DNA of 64,000 nucleotides from Sutterella massiliensis. Lineage in GTDB: Bacteria > Pseudomonadota > Gammaproteobacteria > Burkholderiales > Burkholderiaceae_F. The DNA is taken from assembly GCF_016899755.1 (NCBI RefSeq), contig NZ_JACJJC010000012.1:1-64000 (forward strand), read 5' to 3'. How positions within the stretch are numbered: position 1 is the first letter of the stretch; each line of letters begins with the position of its first letter. Under the pieces are notes generated by a model, which ran no database searches, had not been told where the DNA came from, and saw only the letters and a list, made by a program, of their open reading frames with translations. Below, in pieces: positions 1-8,303 of the stretch. Position numbers and translations under genes: made by a program.

Positions 1-109
1 CGCCGAATGTACGGCAGGCGACCTTGATCAGACCGCGTTGGGCCCAGCGCCTGATCGTACTGGGAGAAACACCGTAGTGCTTGGCGATAATGCCAATCGA
101 GCAGAGCAT
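1..109 (-). CDS. Partial MerR/IS607-OrfA-type helix-turn-helix protein (N-terminus only)
   Basis: An ATG at 109 is preceded by a good ribosome binding site (GGGGGA, about 7 nt upstream). It opens a frame that runs off the left edge of the window; 36 residues are visible. They form a helix-turn-helix with the core GVSPSTIRRWAQRGLI, as found at the N-terminus of IS607-family serine recombinases (OrfA) and of MerR-like excisionase proteins. A short HTH that starts directly at residue 1 fits a transposon resolvase or a small DNA-binding accessory protein. The catalytic part lies outside the window, so the family assignment is inference. It could mark the edge of an insertion sequence. Confidence 0.55.
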   Translation of the reverse strand, partial: MLCSIGIIAKHYGVSPSTIRRWAQRGLIKVACRTFG

Positions 110-170
110 AGAAGTCCCCCTGGTAGTTTCGGAAGACTTCTCTTCAACCAGTTTAACCCCAGTGCCGCTA

Positions 171-204
171 AAAAAACGGGGACACGCCGATGAAGCATGT
201 CCCC
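171..204 (-). terminator. Rho-independent terminator after the H-NS gene
   Basis: On the minus strand a 7-bp perfect stem (GGGGACA/TGTCCCC, 198-204 with 178-184) closes a 13-nt loop and is followed by a run of T residues (complement of the A run 170-176). It lies 24 bp after the H-NS stop codon. Confidence 0.75.
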
Positions 205-227
205 TGTTCTTTTCAGCTGCCGGCGCT

Positions 228-569
228 TTATTCCGCAGGCTTCTCGATGCGAAGGAGCTCTTCGGTGTAGCCCTCGTCCAGGGCCTTGACGTACCAGCGC
301 GGCGCACGGCCCGTACCGTTCCAGGTCACGCCTTCTTCATAGGGGCTCTGGAACTTCGGCGCAGCGGGCTTGCGGGGCTTGCGCGGCTTCAGAGCGACGG
401 CGGCGCGCCCGAAACCGAGCTCTTCGGGCGTGAACTCGAACTTGCGGATAAGTTCGATGCACTCCTCGAGCATCTTGCCGCGAAGCTTCGCCATCTTGAG
501 GTCCCAGTTCTTCTTTTCTTCGAGAAGCTCGCTCAGTTCGGTATTGAGATCGTTGTCCATTTGAGACAT
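228..569 (-). CDS. H-NS family nucleoid-associated protein
   Basis: Small DNA-binding protein of about 113 residues. The N-terminal half is a charged coiled coil (ELSELLEEKKNWDLKMAKLR) typical of H-NS dimerisation. The C-terminal half carries the H-NS DNA-binding loop, seen as TWNGTGRAPRWYVKAL, after a basic Pro/Lys linker (LKPRKPRKPAAPK). Family members bind AT-rich, often foreign, DNA and silence it. The frame can extend to a TTG at 593; I prefer the ATG at 569, and an ATG at 560 is also possible. It is followed by its own terminator at 171-204 and preceded by a 260-bp AT-richer gap with TTCGAA repeats that probably holds the promoter. It may silence the AT-richer insert near 17-19 kb, but nothing in the sequence proves that. 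Confidence 0.85.
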   Translation of the reverse strand: MSQMDNDLNTELSELLEEKKNWDLKMAKLRGKMLEECIELIRKFEFTPEELGFGRAAVALKPRKPRKPAAPKFQSPYEEGVTWNGTGRAPRWYVKALDEGYTEELLRIEKPAE

Positions 570-854
570 TCCGTTGACGTTGAAATTATTCAAGTACTCG
601 GGATTTTACGCATACGGCGTCGTTTGTCAATTCCAATTTCGAATCCGGCTTTCGATTCGAACGAATCCTTCTGGAATCCGTTTCTCACGAATGAAAACCC
701 CGCACCCGCGAGCAAATTCGGCATTTTTCGACATTCGAAGCGCTTATGCCGAAGGGCGGCTCTTTTCAGAGAACGTAGAGCGGGCGCAGACGGCGTCGAG
801 ATCCGTCGAGGCCGACGCACCGCAACGATCATCCAACGCACGTCACGAAACCGA

Positions 855-1802
855 TCAAGCGCCGAGAAGCTTCGCAATCGTGAGAATGTCCTGCGGAAGC
901 GTACGGCAGCAGCCACCGATGCATTTGGCGCCCGCACGCTGCCAGAGCGGTACGAAGTGCGACCAGTCGTGTCCGCCCGCGACCGGATGGTGCCAGGTCT
1001 TCGTTGCGGGATCGTACGTCTCGCCCGAATTCGGATAGACGATGAGGGGCTTCTTCGTGGCGGCGGCAAGCCGCTTCAGGGCCGGTTCGGCCAATTCCCG
1101 CTTGATGCAGTTGAGTCCCATGGCTTCAACGTGCGGATTGACATCGAGCAGCGCTGCGACCGCTTCAAGCGGCGTGCCGTCGGGCAGATGCGCTTCGTCG
1201 CCGAGCGTCATCGTCACCCAGCAAACGGCGTCGCGCCCTTCGAGCATCGAGAGAATCGCTTCGATTTCGTCGAGCCGCGGCTGCGTTTCAACGGCGAGAA
1301 GATCGGCGCCCGCATCGAGAAGCGCCTCAAAGCGCAGCTTGTGAAAAGCGACGAACTCGTCCTTCGTGAGGTTGTATTGACCGGTGTATTCGCTGCCGTT
1401 GGCGAGAAACGCGCCGTAGGGACCAATGGAGCCCGCCACCACGAGGTCGCGGGGATCGCGTTCGGGATTTTCTTCGAGCACACGCCGCTTGGCGTTGAGG
1501 CCGAGCTTGACCGAGAGGCCGATGAGCTCGGCCGCACGGTCGGCGCCGATTCCCTTTTTCGCAAAGCCGGCTTCGCTCGCCTGATAGGAGGCCGTGATCG
1601 CCGCATTGGCTCCCGCACAGAAGTAGTCGTAGTGCACGCGTTCGATGCGTTCGGGCGCTTCCACGAGCTCCTTGGCGCTCCAGAGCGAGTCGTTCAAATC
1701 GGCGCCGAGCGCCTCGAGCGCGGTCGACATCGCCCCGTCGACAACAAGTGCGCCATGGCGGTCGATGATGTCGGTCAAGGGATGTCGAATGATGTTCTGC
1801 AT
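855..1802 (-). CDS. mmuM: Homocysteine S-methyltransferase (MmuM type)
   Basis: Cytoplasmic zinc methyltransferase of 315 residues that transfers a methyl group from S-methylmethionine (or SAM) to homocysteine to make methionine. The N-terminus has the family signature LVVDGAMSTALEALG. The zinc ligands are seen as the Cys of GLNC (near residue 230) and the paired Cys in IGGCCRT near the C-terminus. Length is normal for MmuM. The ATG at 1802 has the ribosome binding site AAAGGAAC. It is divergent from the GNAT gene with 140 bp between them, and no SAM-riboswitch-like structure was recognised there. No S-methylmethionine permease gene (mmuP) lies next to it. Confidence 0.92.
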   Translation of the reverse strand: MQNIIRHPLTDIIDRHGALVVDGAMSTALEALGADLNDSLWSAKELVEAPERIERVHYDYFCAGANAAITASYQASEAGFAKKGIGADRAAELIGLSVKLGLNAKRRVLEENPERDPRDLVVAGSIGPYGAFLANGSEYTGQYNLTKDEFVAFHKLRFEALLDAGADLLAVETQPRLDEIEAILSMLEGRDAVCWVTMTLGDEAHLPDGTPLEAVAALLDVNPHVEAMGLNCIKRELAEPALKRLAAATKKPLIVYPNSGETYDPATKTWHHPVAGGHDWSHFVPLWQRAGAKCIGGCCRTLPQDILTIAKLLGA

Positions 1803-1942
1803 GGGATGTTCCTTTCTTCTCGAGCCGTTTATCGAGTGTTTTTCTGCATAAACCGGTGCCGTCAGCGTGCTGCGACAAGCGCCGTGCGCTTCTGCGGTCC
1901 GGACACAATGCCTAAAATCTTAGCCGTTTTGAGAGAGCCGCC

Positions 1943-2584
1943 ATGCAAAACACTATGTGCCCAGCTTTTACTGCGCCGCCAACCGCCTCGATCGCGCCCA
2001 TCGAAGGACCGCGCCTCACGCTGCGTCTTTGGCGCGAAGCCGACCGCGATCCCTTTCGCGCACTCAACGCAGACCCGCGCGTGATGGCGCATTTCCCAAG
2101 TCCGCTCTCGGCGGACGCGTCCGACGCGCTCATGGCGCGCATTCAAAGGGAGTTTGCCGAGAACGGCTTCGGTCTTTGGGCGCTTGACATCCGCCCGGGC
2201 CTCTCCGAATGCGCGGGGTTCTCGCCCGATCACGGCTTTGCCGGCTTCGTCGGCCTCTCGCGCCCGTCGTTTGCGCCCGAGACGGTTGAAATTGCCTGGC
2301 GGCTTGCGTTGCCGTTTCAAAAGAAGGGATTTGCCGCAGAAGCGGCGGCACTCGCGCTCGAAGCGGGCTTCACGCGCTTCGGCCTCAGAAGGATCGTCGC
2401 CTTCACGGCCGTCTGCAATGAGCCGAGCCGCCGACTGATGGTGCGGCTCGGGATGGCGTACGAGCGCACTTTTGCGCATCCTGCGCTCCAGCCCGAAGAT
2501 CGGCTGAGCAAACACGTCCTCTACGTAATGTCGTGCGAGCGCTGGCACGTCGAACGGCGCCGCTTTCCGTTTTTGCCCAGTTGA
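1943..2584 (+). CDS. GNAT N-acetyltransferase (RimJ/RimL-like)
   Basis: A 213-residue acetyltransferase. It starts with the RimJ-type GPRLTLRLWREADRDPF strand and has the conserved WRLALPFQKKGFAAEA acetyl-CoA-binding segment (about residues 114-129). The helix NEPSRRLMVRLGM and a strand with a tyrosine follow. Related proteins acetylate ribosomal protein N-termini or small amines; the substrate cannot be told from sequence. The ribosome binding site GAGAGAG precedes the ATG. A likely -10 element (TAAAAT near 1913) lies in the gap shared with mmuM. Confidence 0.85.
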   Translation: MQNTMCPAFTAPPTASIAPIEGPRLTLRLWREADRDPFRALNADPRVMAHFPSPLSADASDALMARIQREFAENGFGLWALDIRPGLSECAGFSPDHGFAGFVGLSRPSFAPETVEIAWRLALPFQKKGFAAEAAALALEAGFTRFGLRRIVAFTAVCNEPSRRLMVRLGMAYERTFAHPALQPEDRLSKHVLYVMSCERWHVERRRFPFLPS

Positions 2585-2868
2585 GCAATTGCGCCGAGTT
2601 GGTGGTCTTTCGCCGAAATTAAGCAGCCGATCGCCCGAAAAAGCGCCGGTGAAGGTACAAAGGCGCGCCCAACTTTGTCTTCGCCGCTAGTCCTCTACGA
2701 CTTTTTTATTAGCGAGAGCGCTTGCTCGAAACGCTTGCAGTTGAGAAGATGTTTTCAAGGCGCCGCCCAAGGCCAGCGAATCCAAAGCCGCAGGCCGACC
2801 GGACGGACGCTCACGATTGCTTAAAAAGCATCCCACGAAGCAACAATAACGCTGAAGGACAAGTCGCC

Positions 2869-3018
2869 ATGTTCGTTGAAACCGATGCCCGCATCGATTG
2901 CATGCACTTCGATTCGAAGTGCAGCCTTCGTGCGTGCGCGGCCGACGCGTGCAGCGATGCATCCGCGATGCTTCAGTGCTGGTGGTGGCGGGCAACGAAC
3001 TCCCGCCCTGCTGCCTGA
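2869..3018 (+). CDS. Candidate leader peptide with three consecutive Trp codons
   Basis: Short open frame of 49 codons with an AAGGA ribosome binding site about 9 nt before the ATG. It is rich in cysteine (five Cys) and contains Cys-Trp-Trp-Trp-Arg near its end (TGG codons at 2980-2988), nine codons before the stop at 3016-3018. It is followed directly by nested inverted repeats and a terminator-like hairpin (2987-3094), the arrangement of a classical amino-acid attenuator. That the peptide is translated is inference; a shorter start (ATG at 2968) would also include the Trp run. The next gene encodes a solute-binding protein at 3198. Confidence 0.5.
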   Translation: MFVETDARIDCMHFDSKCSLRACAADACSDASAMLQCWWWRATNSRPAA

Positions 3019-3094
3019 TCGCATACGCAACAGTCACGCATAAAGCTTCACAAAACCCGGGCGGGCGTTCCAAGGACGCACCGCCCGGTTTCTT
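2987..3094 (+). promoter_or_regulatory. Candidate transcription attenuator (Trp-type) upstream of a solute-binding protein gene
   Basis: Three mutually exclusive pairings can be read. Segment 1 GGCGGG (2987-2992, overlapping the third Trp codon) pairs with segment 2 CCCGCC (3002-3007). Segment 2 CCCGCCC (3002-3008) can instead pair with segment 3 GGGCGGG (3059-3065). Segment 3, AAACCCGGGCGG (3053-3064), pairs with segment 4 CCGCCCGGTTT (3081-3091, one bulged C) and is followed by TTTCTT. A ribosome stalled at the Trp codons would free segment 2 to form the antiterminator. A ribosome at the stop codon (3016) would cover segment 2 and allow the terminator. The U-tract is imperfect, and GC-rich DNA makes chance pairings easier. 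Confidence 0.5.
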
Positions 3095-3197
3095 ACCAGC
3101 ATCGAAAAGATCTTCCAAAAGCGAAACGGACGGCAGGCTCCTCGAGAACGCCAAAGAAAGCGCCCCAAACGAATTCTCGATAAAAAGGACCGCCGCC

Positions 3198-4787
3198 ATG
3201 ACAAACCGCATCAAAGAAGCTGCGCAGGCCGTTACCCGCCGCTCGAGCACCGCGCTCGTTTGCGCCGCGATCGGGGCCTTCGCTCTCACGGGCGCTTTTG
3301 CCGCCGAAGCCGAAGCCAAGGAAATCACGGTCGCGCTCTCGGCCGCCTTCACGACGCTTGATTCTTACGACTCGCCCGACACCATCACGAAGGCCGTTGG
3401 CCGCGCCGTCTACGAAGGACTCATGAAGTTCGACGAGAACATGAATCCGGTGCCGAACCTCGCCGAATCCGTGGAAATGAGCCCGGACGGACTGCGCTAC
3501 GTCTTTAAGCTGCGCCAGAACGTCCGCTTTCACGACGGCACGCCTTTTGACGCCGAAGCGGTCAAGATCAACTTCGACCGCGTGCTCGATCCGGCGAACC
3601 ACCTGACGCGCCGCGCCGTCTACGCCTTCATCGACCATGTTGAGGTCGTCGACACGCACGCGGTCGCCTTCGTTCTCAAGCACCCGCACGCGGGCTTTCT
3701 GCGCCGCATGGCCATGAACAACGCCATGATCATCTGCCCGAAGCACATCAAGGAATATGCGGGCACGAAGGGCCTTGCCTTTCACGCCTGCGGCACGGGC
3801 CCGTACAAACAGGTCGCGTTCAACCCGAGCGAGCGCTTTGTCGTGAAGAAGAACCCCGACTACCGCATTCCGGGACTGCCCAAGCTCGAGGGCATCACGT
3901 TCGTGCCGGTCCCCGAAAACGCCACGCGTGCGGCGATGCTGCGCACGGGCGAAGCCGACTTCATCACGACGGTGCCCGTCGAACAGATGAAGACGCTCGA
4001 AGCGGATCCGAACCTCGTCGTGACGGCGATTCCCTCGATCATGCAAAAGCACCTCGACCTCAACAACCACTTCAAGCCTTTTACCGACAAACGCGTTCGC
4101 CAGGCCATCAATTACGCAATCAACAAAGAGGCGCTCGCCAAAGTCGCCTATGCGGGCTATGCCGTGCCGCAGTACGGCATTCTCGCAAAGAACTATCCGG
4201 GCGCCGTCAACTTCGGCCCGTGGCCCTACGACCCGAAGAAAGCGCGCGAACTTCTGAAGGAAGCGGGTTACCCGCAGGGCTTCAAGACGACGCTCTGGGC
4301 GGGCTACAACGACACGACGAGCTCGAAAGTCGTACAGTTTTTGCAGCAGCAGCTCCGTCAGGTCGGCATTCAGGTGGAAACGAAGCTCCTCGAGCCGGGT
4401 GTTCGCAGCGATCTCGTTCTTAACGTGAAGGGCCCGGAAGACTCGAAAACGCGGCTCTTTTACATCGGCTGGAGCGACGGCACGCTCGACCCCGACCAGG
4501 TGCTTCGGCCGATTCTGCACAGCAAGCAGCACCCGCCCGTCTATATGAACACGGCCTATTACGCCAACCCCGAATTCGACCGTCTGATCGACGCGGCGCT
4601 CGTTGAGGTCGACGAAGCGAAGCGCCTCAAGCTCTACGAAGACGCGCAGCGCATCGCCTGGGAAGACGCGCCGTGGGCCTTCCTTCTCTTTGAAATGGCA
4701 ACGGGTGCGCATACGAAGCACCTGAAAAACTTCAAGATGCTTGTCGATCAGTCGTTCGATTTTTCCGAAGCCGAATGGGTCGACTGA
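3198..4787 (+). CDS. Periplasmic solute-binding protein, peptide/nickel (family 5) ABC type
   Basis: Exported binding protein of 529 residues with a signal peptide (basic start, hydrophobic stretch to about residue 35, Ala-rich cleavage region). The family-5 features are present: EITVALSAAFTTLDSYDS at the mature N-terminus, LRQNVRFHDGTPFDAEAVK near residue 105, and the ACGTGPYK segment. Relatives (DppA, OppA, GsiB) deliver peptides, glutathione or nickel to an ABC permease. No permease or ATPase gene is adjacent, so the ligand is unknown. The ATG at 3198 has AAAAGGA upstream; longer frames start without a ribosome binding site. It is a clear paralog of the protein at 9141-10802. The upstream candidate Trp attenuator suggests the ligand or its use may relate to tryptophan. 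Confidence 0.88.
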   Translation: MTNRIKEAAQAVTRRSSTALVCAAIGAFALTGAFAAEAEAKEITVALSAAFTTLDSYDSPDTITKAVGRAVYEGLMKFDENMNPVPNLAESVEMSPDGLRYVFKLRQNVRFHDGTPFDAEAVKINFDRVLDPANHLTRRAVYAFIDHVEVVDTHAVAFVLKHPHAGFLRRMAMNNAMIICPKHIKEYAGTKGLAFHACGTGPYKQVAFNPSERFVVKKNPDYRIPGLPKLEGITFVPVPENATRAAMLRTGEADFITTVPVEQMKTLEADPNLVVTAIPSIMQKHLDLNNHFKPFTDKRVRQAINYAINKEALAKVAYAGYAVPQYGILAKNYPGAVNFGPWPYDPKKARELLKEAGYPQGFKTTLWAGYNDTTSSKVVQFLQQQLRQVGIQVETKLLEPGVRSDLVLNVKGPEDSKTRLFYIGWSDGTLDPDQVLRPILHSKQHPPVYMNTAYYANPEFDRLIDAALVEVDEAKRLKLYEDAQRIAWEDAPWAFLLFEMATGAHTKHLKNFKMLVDQSFDFSEAEWVD

Positions 4788-4842
4788 AGGCTGCCTGCCT
4801 CGTGTTTCTCACAACGCGCTAAAATACTGCCTTCGCTAAAAA

Positions 4843-4881
4843 GCCGGTGCGCCCGAACGGTGCGCCGGCCTTCGTTTTTTT
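4843..4881 (+). terminator. Rho-independent terminator after the binding-protein gene
   Basis: An 11-bp stem (GCCGGTGCGCC with GGTGCGCCGGC, including two G-U pairs) and a 5-nt loop are followed by a run of seven T (4875-4881). It lies about 55 bp after the stop codon of the solute-binding protein. Confidence 0.8.
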
Positions 4882-5036
4882 CAAATAACGACCCGCTTTT
4901 CTTCCGACTTCGACCTCGAGCGGCCCGCATCTGAAAGGGGGCCGCTCACTCTTTTTCGCCGCGCACGCCAAAACGTCTCGCCGCCTCGAGAAGCCGCCTG
5001 ACAAGAGGGACGCTCCCACGAGTGAGGACGCCCTAC

Positions 5037-6269
5037 ATGCCGCCACTTTTTGCGCGCAATGCCGCGCTTGAAGCGATTTTCTCAAAAACCTTCGTCGCCA
5101 TCTCGCTGATCAACATGCTCGGTCTTGCGGGCTACTACGCGATTTTCGTCGTAAGCACCCGCTACCTCTCCGAGGTCTTTCATGCCTCAACGGGCACGGC
5201 GGGCCTCGCAACAGGCATCATCGTGATCGGGTGCCTTGTCGGGCGTTTCTTCACGGGCAGCATCGTTCACCGGGCGGGCTACCTGCGCGTTCTCACCTGC
5301 GGCGTGCTCCTTTATCTCATCACGAACGCGTCCTACTTCTTTGCTGATTCGCTCGCGCTCATCTTCCTCGTTCGCTTCGTTTCCGGCATTGCCGTCGGCA
5401 TGATCGGCACGGTAACGGGCACGATCGTGGCACTCATTGTGCCCGCGCAATACCACGGCCGCGGCATTGCGTATTTCTCCATGAGTACGGCGCTCGCGCT
5501 CTGCTTCGGGCCCTTCATCGGGATTGCGCTTTTGGGGTCTCTCGGCTACAAAGGAATCTTTGCGATCGGCACGGGCCTCGCGTGCCTGAGCCTTGCGCTG
5601 CTGCCGCTCGTGCGCGTTGCCGCACAGCGCAAGCACGTGCCGCACAAGCTGACGCTTGCCGACTTCATTGAGCCGAAGCTCATCCCCTTCAGCCTCCTCG
5701 TCTGCGTCACGTGCCTTGCCTGGGGCAACATTCAGGCCTTTATGGGCGCGTACGCCGAACACTTTGACGTGGTTGCCGCCGCTTCGCTCTTTTTCCTTAT
5801 CTACGCGATCGCGATCCTCGTCTCCCGTCCCTGGTCGGGCAAGATCTACGACGCCCACGGTCCGGCCGTCATTCTCTATCCGGCCTACGTGCTCCTCACG
5901 ATCGGTCTCGCCATTTTGTGGCTGTGGCCTTCGAGCATCACGGTGCTTGCCGCGGGCGCACTTGCGGGGCTCGGCTTCGGCAACTTCCAGTCGGTCGCCC
6001 AGGTGAGCGCCATTTCGATGGTCGAGCGCGAACGCTACGCACAGGCAACGAGCACCTTCTACATCTTCTTTGACCTCGGTCTCGGCCTCGCCCCCTATTT
6101 GGCGGGCACGTTCGCACCGATCCTCGGCTACGACGGCATCTTCGGCGCCAACGCGCTCATCGTCCTCCTTTGCTTGGGCTGGTACGCCGTGCTCGAACGC
6201 ACGGGACGCCTCTCGAAGCGCCCAGCACGCGGTCAGGCGGTCGACTTCTCGAAGACCAAGGCCGATTAA
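5037..6269 (+). CDS. MFS family transporter
   Basis: Integral inner-membrane protein of about 410 residues with some twelve hydrophobic segments. The first is near residues 20-45 (VAISLINMLGLAGYYAIFVV), and the MFS motif between TM2 and TM3 is seen as GRFFTGSIVHRAGYLRVLT. A second, degenerate copy in the C-half (SRPWSGKIYDAHG) follows the two-fold repeat of the superfamily. It resembles drug- or metabolite-efflux MFS proteins of the YfcJ/AraJ kind; the substrate is unknown. The ATG at 5037 is preceded by GAGTGAGG; an in-frame GTG at 5022 is an alternative start. It stands alone between two terminators. Confidence 0.85.
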   Translation: MPPLFARNAALEAIFSKTFVAISLINMLGLAGYYAIFVVSTRYLSEVFHASTGTAGLATGIIVIGCLVGRFFTGSIVHRAGYLRVLTCGVLLYLITNASYFFADSLALIFLVRFVSGIAVGMIGTVTGTIVALIVPAQYHGRGIAYFSMSTALALCFGPFIGIALLGSLGYKGIFAIGTGLACLSLALLPLVRVAAQRKHVPHKLTLADFIEPKLIPFSLLVCVTCLAWGNIQAFMGAYAEHFDVVAAASLFFLIYAIAILVSRPWSGKIYDAHGPAVILYPAYVLLTIGLAILWLWPSSITVLAAGALAGLGFGNFQSVAQVSAISMVERERYAQATSTFYIFFDLGLGLAPYLAGTFAPILGYDGIFGANALIVLLCLGWYAVLERTGRLSKRPARGQAVDFSKTKAD

Positions 6270-6318
6270 GCAGAACGGCGACCAAGCGGCGCAGGTCCGC
6301 TCGACGTGCGCCGCCCAC

Positions 6319-6355
6319 AAAAAAGCACGCAGCGATTCAAAACTGCGTGCTTTTT
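6319..6355. terminator. Bidirectional terminator between convergent genes
   Basis: A perfect 8-bp stem (GCACGCAG 6325-6332, CTGCGTGC 6343-6350) is flanked by an A run on the left and a T run on the right. It can stop both the MFS gene (plus strand) and the flavoprotein gene that ends at 6410 (minus strand). Confidence 0.85.
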
Positions 6356-6409
6356 CTATTGAGCCGTCATTGGCGGAATCCGGACAACAACGGATCCCGC
6401 CAAGCGCTT

Positions 6410-7915
6410 TTACTTGCCGAGCGCCGCACGCGCAGCGTTTTCGCCCGCAATGCGCCCCGACGTGTAAGCGATGCCAAGCCCCGTACCGGACGTGTAGACG
6501 CGGTTGTAATACGGGCGGTTCATGACTTCGCCGCCTGCGTAGAGGCCCTTCACGGGCGTGCCGTCGGCACGAACGACTTCAAAGCGGTCGTTCACCTTGA
6601 CGCCGCCCATGGTGCCGCCCGTCTGCGGAATGACGCGCACGGCATAGAAAGGCGCCTTGGCAAAGGGCTTCAGGTACGCCGCGGGCTTGCCGAACGTCTT
6701 GTCGACACCCGTCTCGCAGGCCTTGTTGTACTCGGTCATCGTGCGCTCAAGCGCTTCGCCGGGCACGCCCATCGCTTCGCCGAGTTCACGCCACGTATTG
6801 CCCTTGGCGGCAATCTTCGGGTCCTTGCACTCGTTCAGAAGGGCCGCATTTTTTGCGTTCGAGCTGTCGACGATCGCCCAGGCAGCACCCTGCATCGCGA
6901 CGGGATCCGTGAGGTACGGCAGATCTTCGTTTACGAAGCGTTCACCCTTTTCGTTCACAAAGACGCGGTCCTTGTACTTGTCCTTCGATGTATACGTTTT
7001 CGAGAGTTTCGGGTCGAGGCTCGACACATAGAGTCCGATCACCCAAGCGTCGTCATACATCACGCCGCCCGCGTCGACGGCCATGCGGATGCCGTCGCCC
7101 GTCGCGCCCACGGTCGCGACCGACTTGTCAACATAGGGCGCGTACGCGGGAACAAGCTTTTCCATCATTTCGCGGCTGTGCGCGAAGCCGCCCGTCGCGA
7201 GAACGACGGCCTTGGCGGACACTTCGTAGCGGTTCTTCCCGTCATGAGCGCGCACGCCCGCAACGGCGCCGGACTTGTCGAGAATGAGACTGTCAACGGG
7301 CGTCGACGTACGAACGGGCACCCCGGCCTTGTCGAGATAGAGCTTCAGATTCTTGATGACAAAGCGACCGCCCGCGGGCGAAGAGCCGCGACCGGATGCC
7401 GGCACGGGCGACTCTGCGGGCGCGTGCGCATAGTTGGGGCCGCCGTAGCCGAAGGGGCGGGGCTTGGCGAACGGATGTCCGATTTCGGATTCGAGCCAAT
7501 TGACGGTATCCGTAAAGGCAATCGTCATCGAGCGAACGAGCTGCTCGTCGGGATAAGCGGGGTTGCCGCCCTTATAGGAGCGCTTCTGGTCGTCAAGCCA
7601 GATTTTCATGAAGCCTTCGGGCGTCGTGTCCTTTTCACCGGCCTTGGCTTGTGCGTTGGAGCCGCCCGCCGCGATCGCGCCGCCCGCAAAGGCGGAGCTG
7701 CCGCCAATCATCGCAAGCTTTTCAAACACGATCACCTTGGCGCCGGCACCCGCTGCGCTCGCAGCCGCCGCCATACCGGTGCCACCCGCGCCGACCACGA
7801 CCACATCGGCCGTGAGTTGCTCCAGCGGGAGCGTCGCCGGATCGACACCGGCCTGCGCGCAGGCGGCAACGATGCCCGCGGCAAACGCAAAAGCGGTTTT
7901 CTCGAAAATCTTCAT
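6410..7915 (-). CDS. Exported FAD-dependent reductase, fumarate reductase/flavocytochrome c family (reductase A)
   Basis: A 501-residue protein with a Sec signal peptide (ends near AQA, residue 22) and an FAD-binding fold beginning DVVVVGAGGTGMAAAASAAG. The family C-terminus (GLYAGGEV...GLGIAYTSGRIAGENAA) is present. There is no FMN domain and no heme motif, so it needs an external electron donor in the periplasm. The catalytic Arg region of fumarate reductases (TRD-like after the RFVNE motif) reads NEDLPYLTDP, with no arginine. The substrate is therefore unlikely to be fumarate. The ATG at 7915 has an excellent ribosome binding site (GAGGAGAGAACC). The 388-bp upstream gap holds a hairpin and a triple-box operator. 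Confidence 0.88.
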   Translation of the reverse strand: MKIFEKTAFAFAAGIVAACAQAGVDPATLPLEQLTADVVVVGAGGTGMAAAASAAGAGAKVIVFEKLAMIGGSSAFAGGAIAAGGSNAQAKAGEKDTTPEGFMKIWLDDQKRSYKGGNPAYPDEQLVRSMTIAFTDTVNWLESEIGHPFAKPRPFGYGGPNYAHAPAESPVPASGRGSSPAGGRFVIKNLKLYLDKAGVPVRTSTPVDSLILDKSGAVAGVRAHDGKNRYEVSAKAVVLATGGFAHSREMMEKLVPAYAPYVDKSVATVGATGDGIRMAVDAGGVMYDDAWVIGLYVSSLDPKLSKTYTSKDKYKDRVFVNEKGERFVNEDLPYLTDPVAMQGAAWAIVDSSNAKNAALLNECKDPKIAAKGNTWRELGEAMGVPGEALERTMTEYNKACETGVDKTFGKPAAYLKPFAKAPFYAVRVIPQTGGTMGGVKVNDRFEVVRADGTPVKGLYAGGEVMNRPYYNRVYTSGTGLGIAYTSGRIAGENAARAALGK

Positions 7916-7944
7916 GGTTCTCTCCTCTACGTTCGGGGCGTCTT

Positions 7945-7974
7945 CGCTTGGTCGGCGACTTCGACGACCAAGCG
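7945..7974. repeat. 10-bp perfect inverted repeat in the leader of reductase A
   Basis: CGCTTGGTCG (7945-7954) and CGACCAAGCG (7965-7974) form a perfect 10-bp stem with a 10-nt loop, about 30 bp upstream of the reductase A start codon. No T run follows, so it is more likely an mRNA structure or an operator than a terminator. Confidence 0.5.
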
Positions 7975-8040
7975 GCGCAGTCCGCCCTCGCGAAACAATT
8001 GCCTTGCATTTTCGCTCGGCGCCCAGTTTGCAGCCCATTC

Positions 8041-8053
8041 GAGAGAACCATAA
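8041..8053 (-). promoter_or_regulatory. 13-nt motif shared by the upstream regions of reductases A and B
   Basis: The minus-strand sequence TTATGGTTCTCTC occurs here, 126 bp before the reductase A start, and again at 15430-15442, 51 bp before the reductase B start. Flanking sequences differ. Its role is unknown; it could be part of a promoter or a shared regulator site. Confidence 0.4.
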
Positions 8054-8208
8054 GGTCAAGCTGTTGCACTCGTTCCCGGCAACTTTTGCTCTGCAGCAAC
8101 CGAAACGAATCCGATAGGCCGATCCGCCCCGCTTGACGCAATTGGGTCTGGCGCCGCCAAGCCGAGAGATCGCCGTTTCGACTGCGCTCCGTCACAAAAT
8201 CGTGATCG

Positions 8209-8252
8209 TATTATGGAAATTTGGCGATATTTCCATAATACGTTATGGAAAT
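8209..8252. promoter_or_regulatory. Triple-box operator candidate upstream of reductase A
   Basis: TATTATGGAAAT (8209-8220) and its exact reverse complement (8229-8240) form a perfect 12-bp inverted repeat with an 8-bp spacer. A third box, TTATGGAAAT, follows at 8243-8252 in the direct orientation. The site is AT-rich in a GC-rich background and lies in the 388-bp gap between the exporter gene and reductase A. A dimeric repressor or activator binding here is inferred; no regulator gene is adjacent. The rest of this gap shows nothing else recognisable beyond the hairpin at 7945-7974 and the motif at 8041. Confidence 0.6.
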
Positions 8253-8303
8253 TTTTCGACCGACTGTCGCCAAAAACCGCCTAAACACCTGTCTGCCAGG
8301 CTT

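Noticed and set aside
81..2084. 667-codon plus-strand open frame
   Set aside because: It runs antisense through H-NS and mmuM, is Arg-rich without any domain, and arises from GC-rich codon bias on the opposite strand.
3093..4721. 542-codon minus-strand frame
   Set aside because: Exact shadow of the solute-binding protein gene; composition is typical of an antisense reading.
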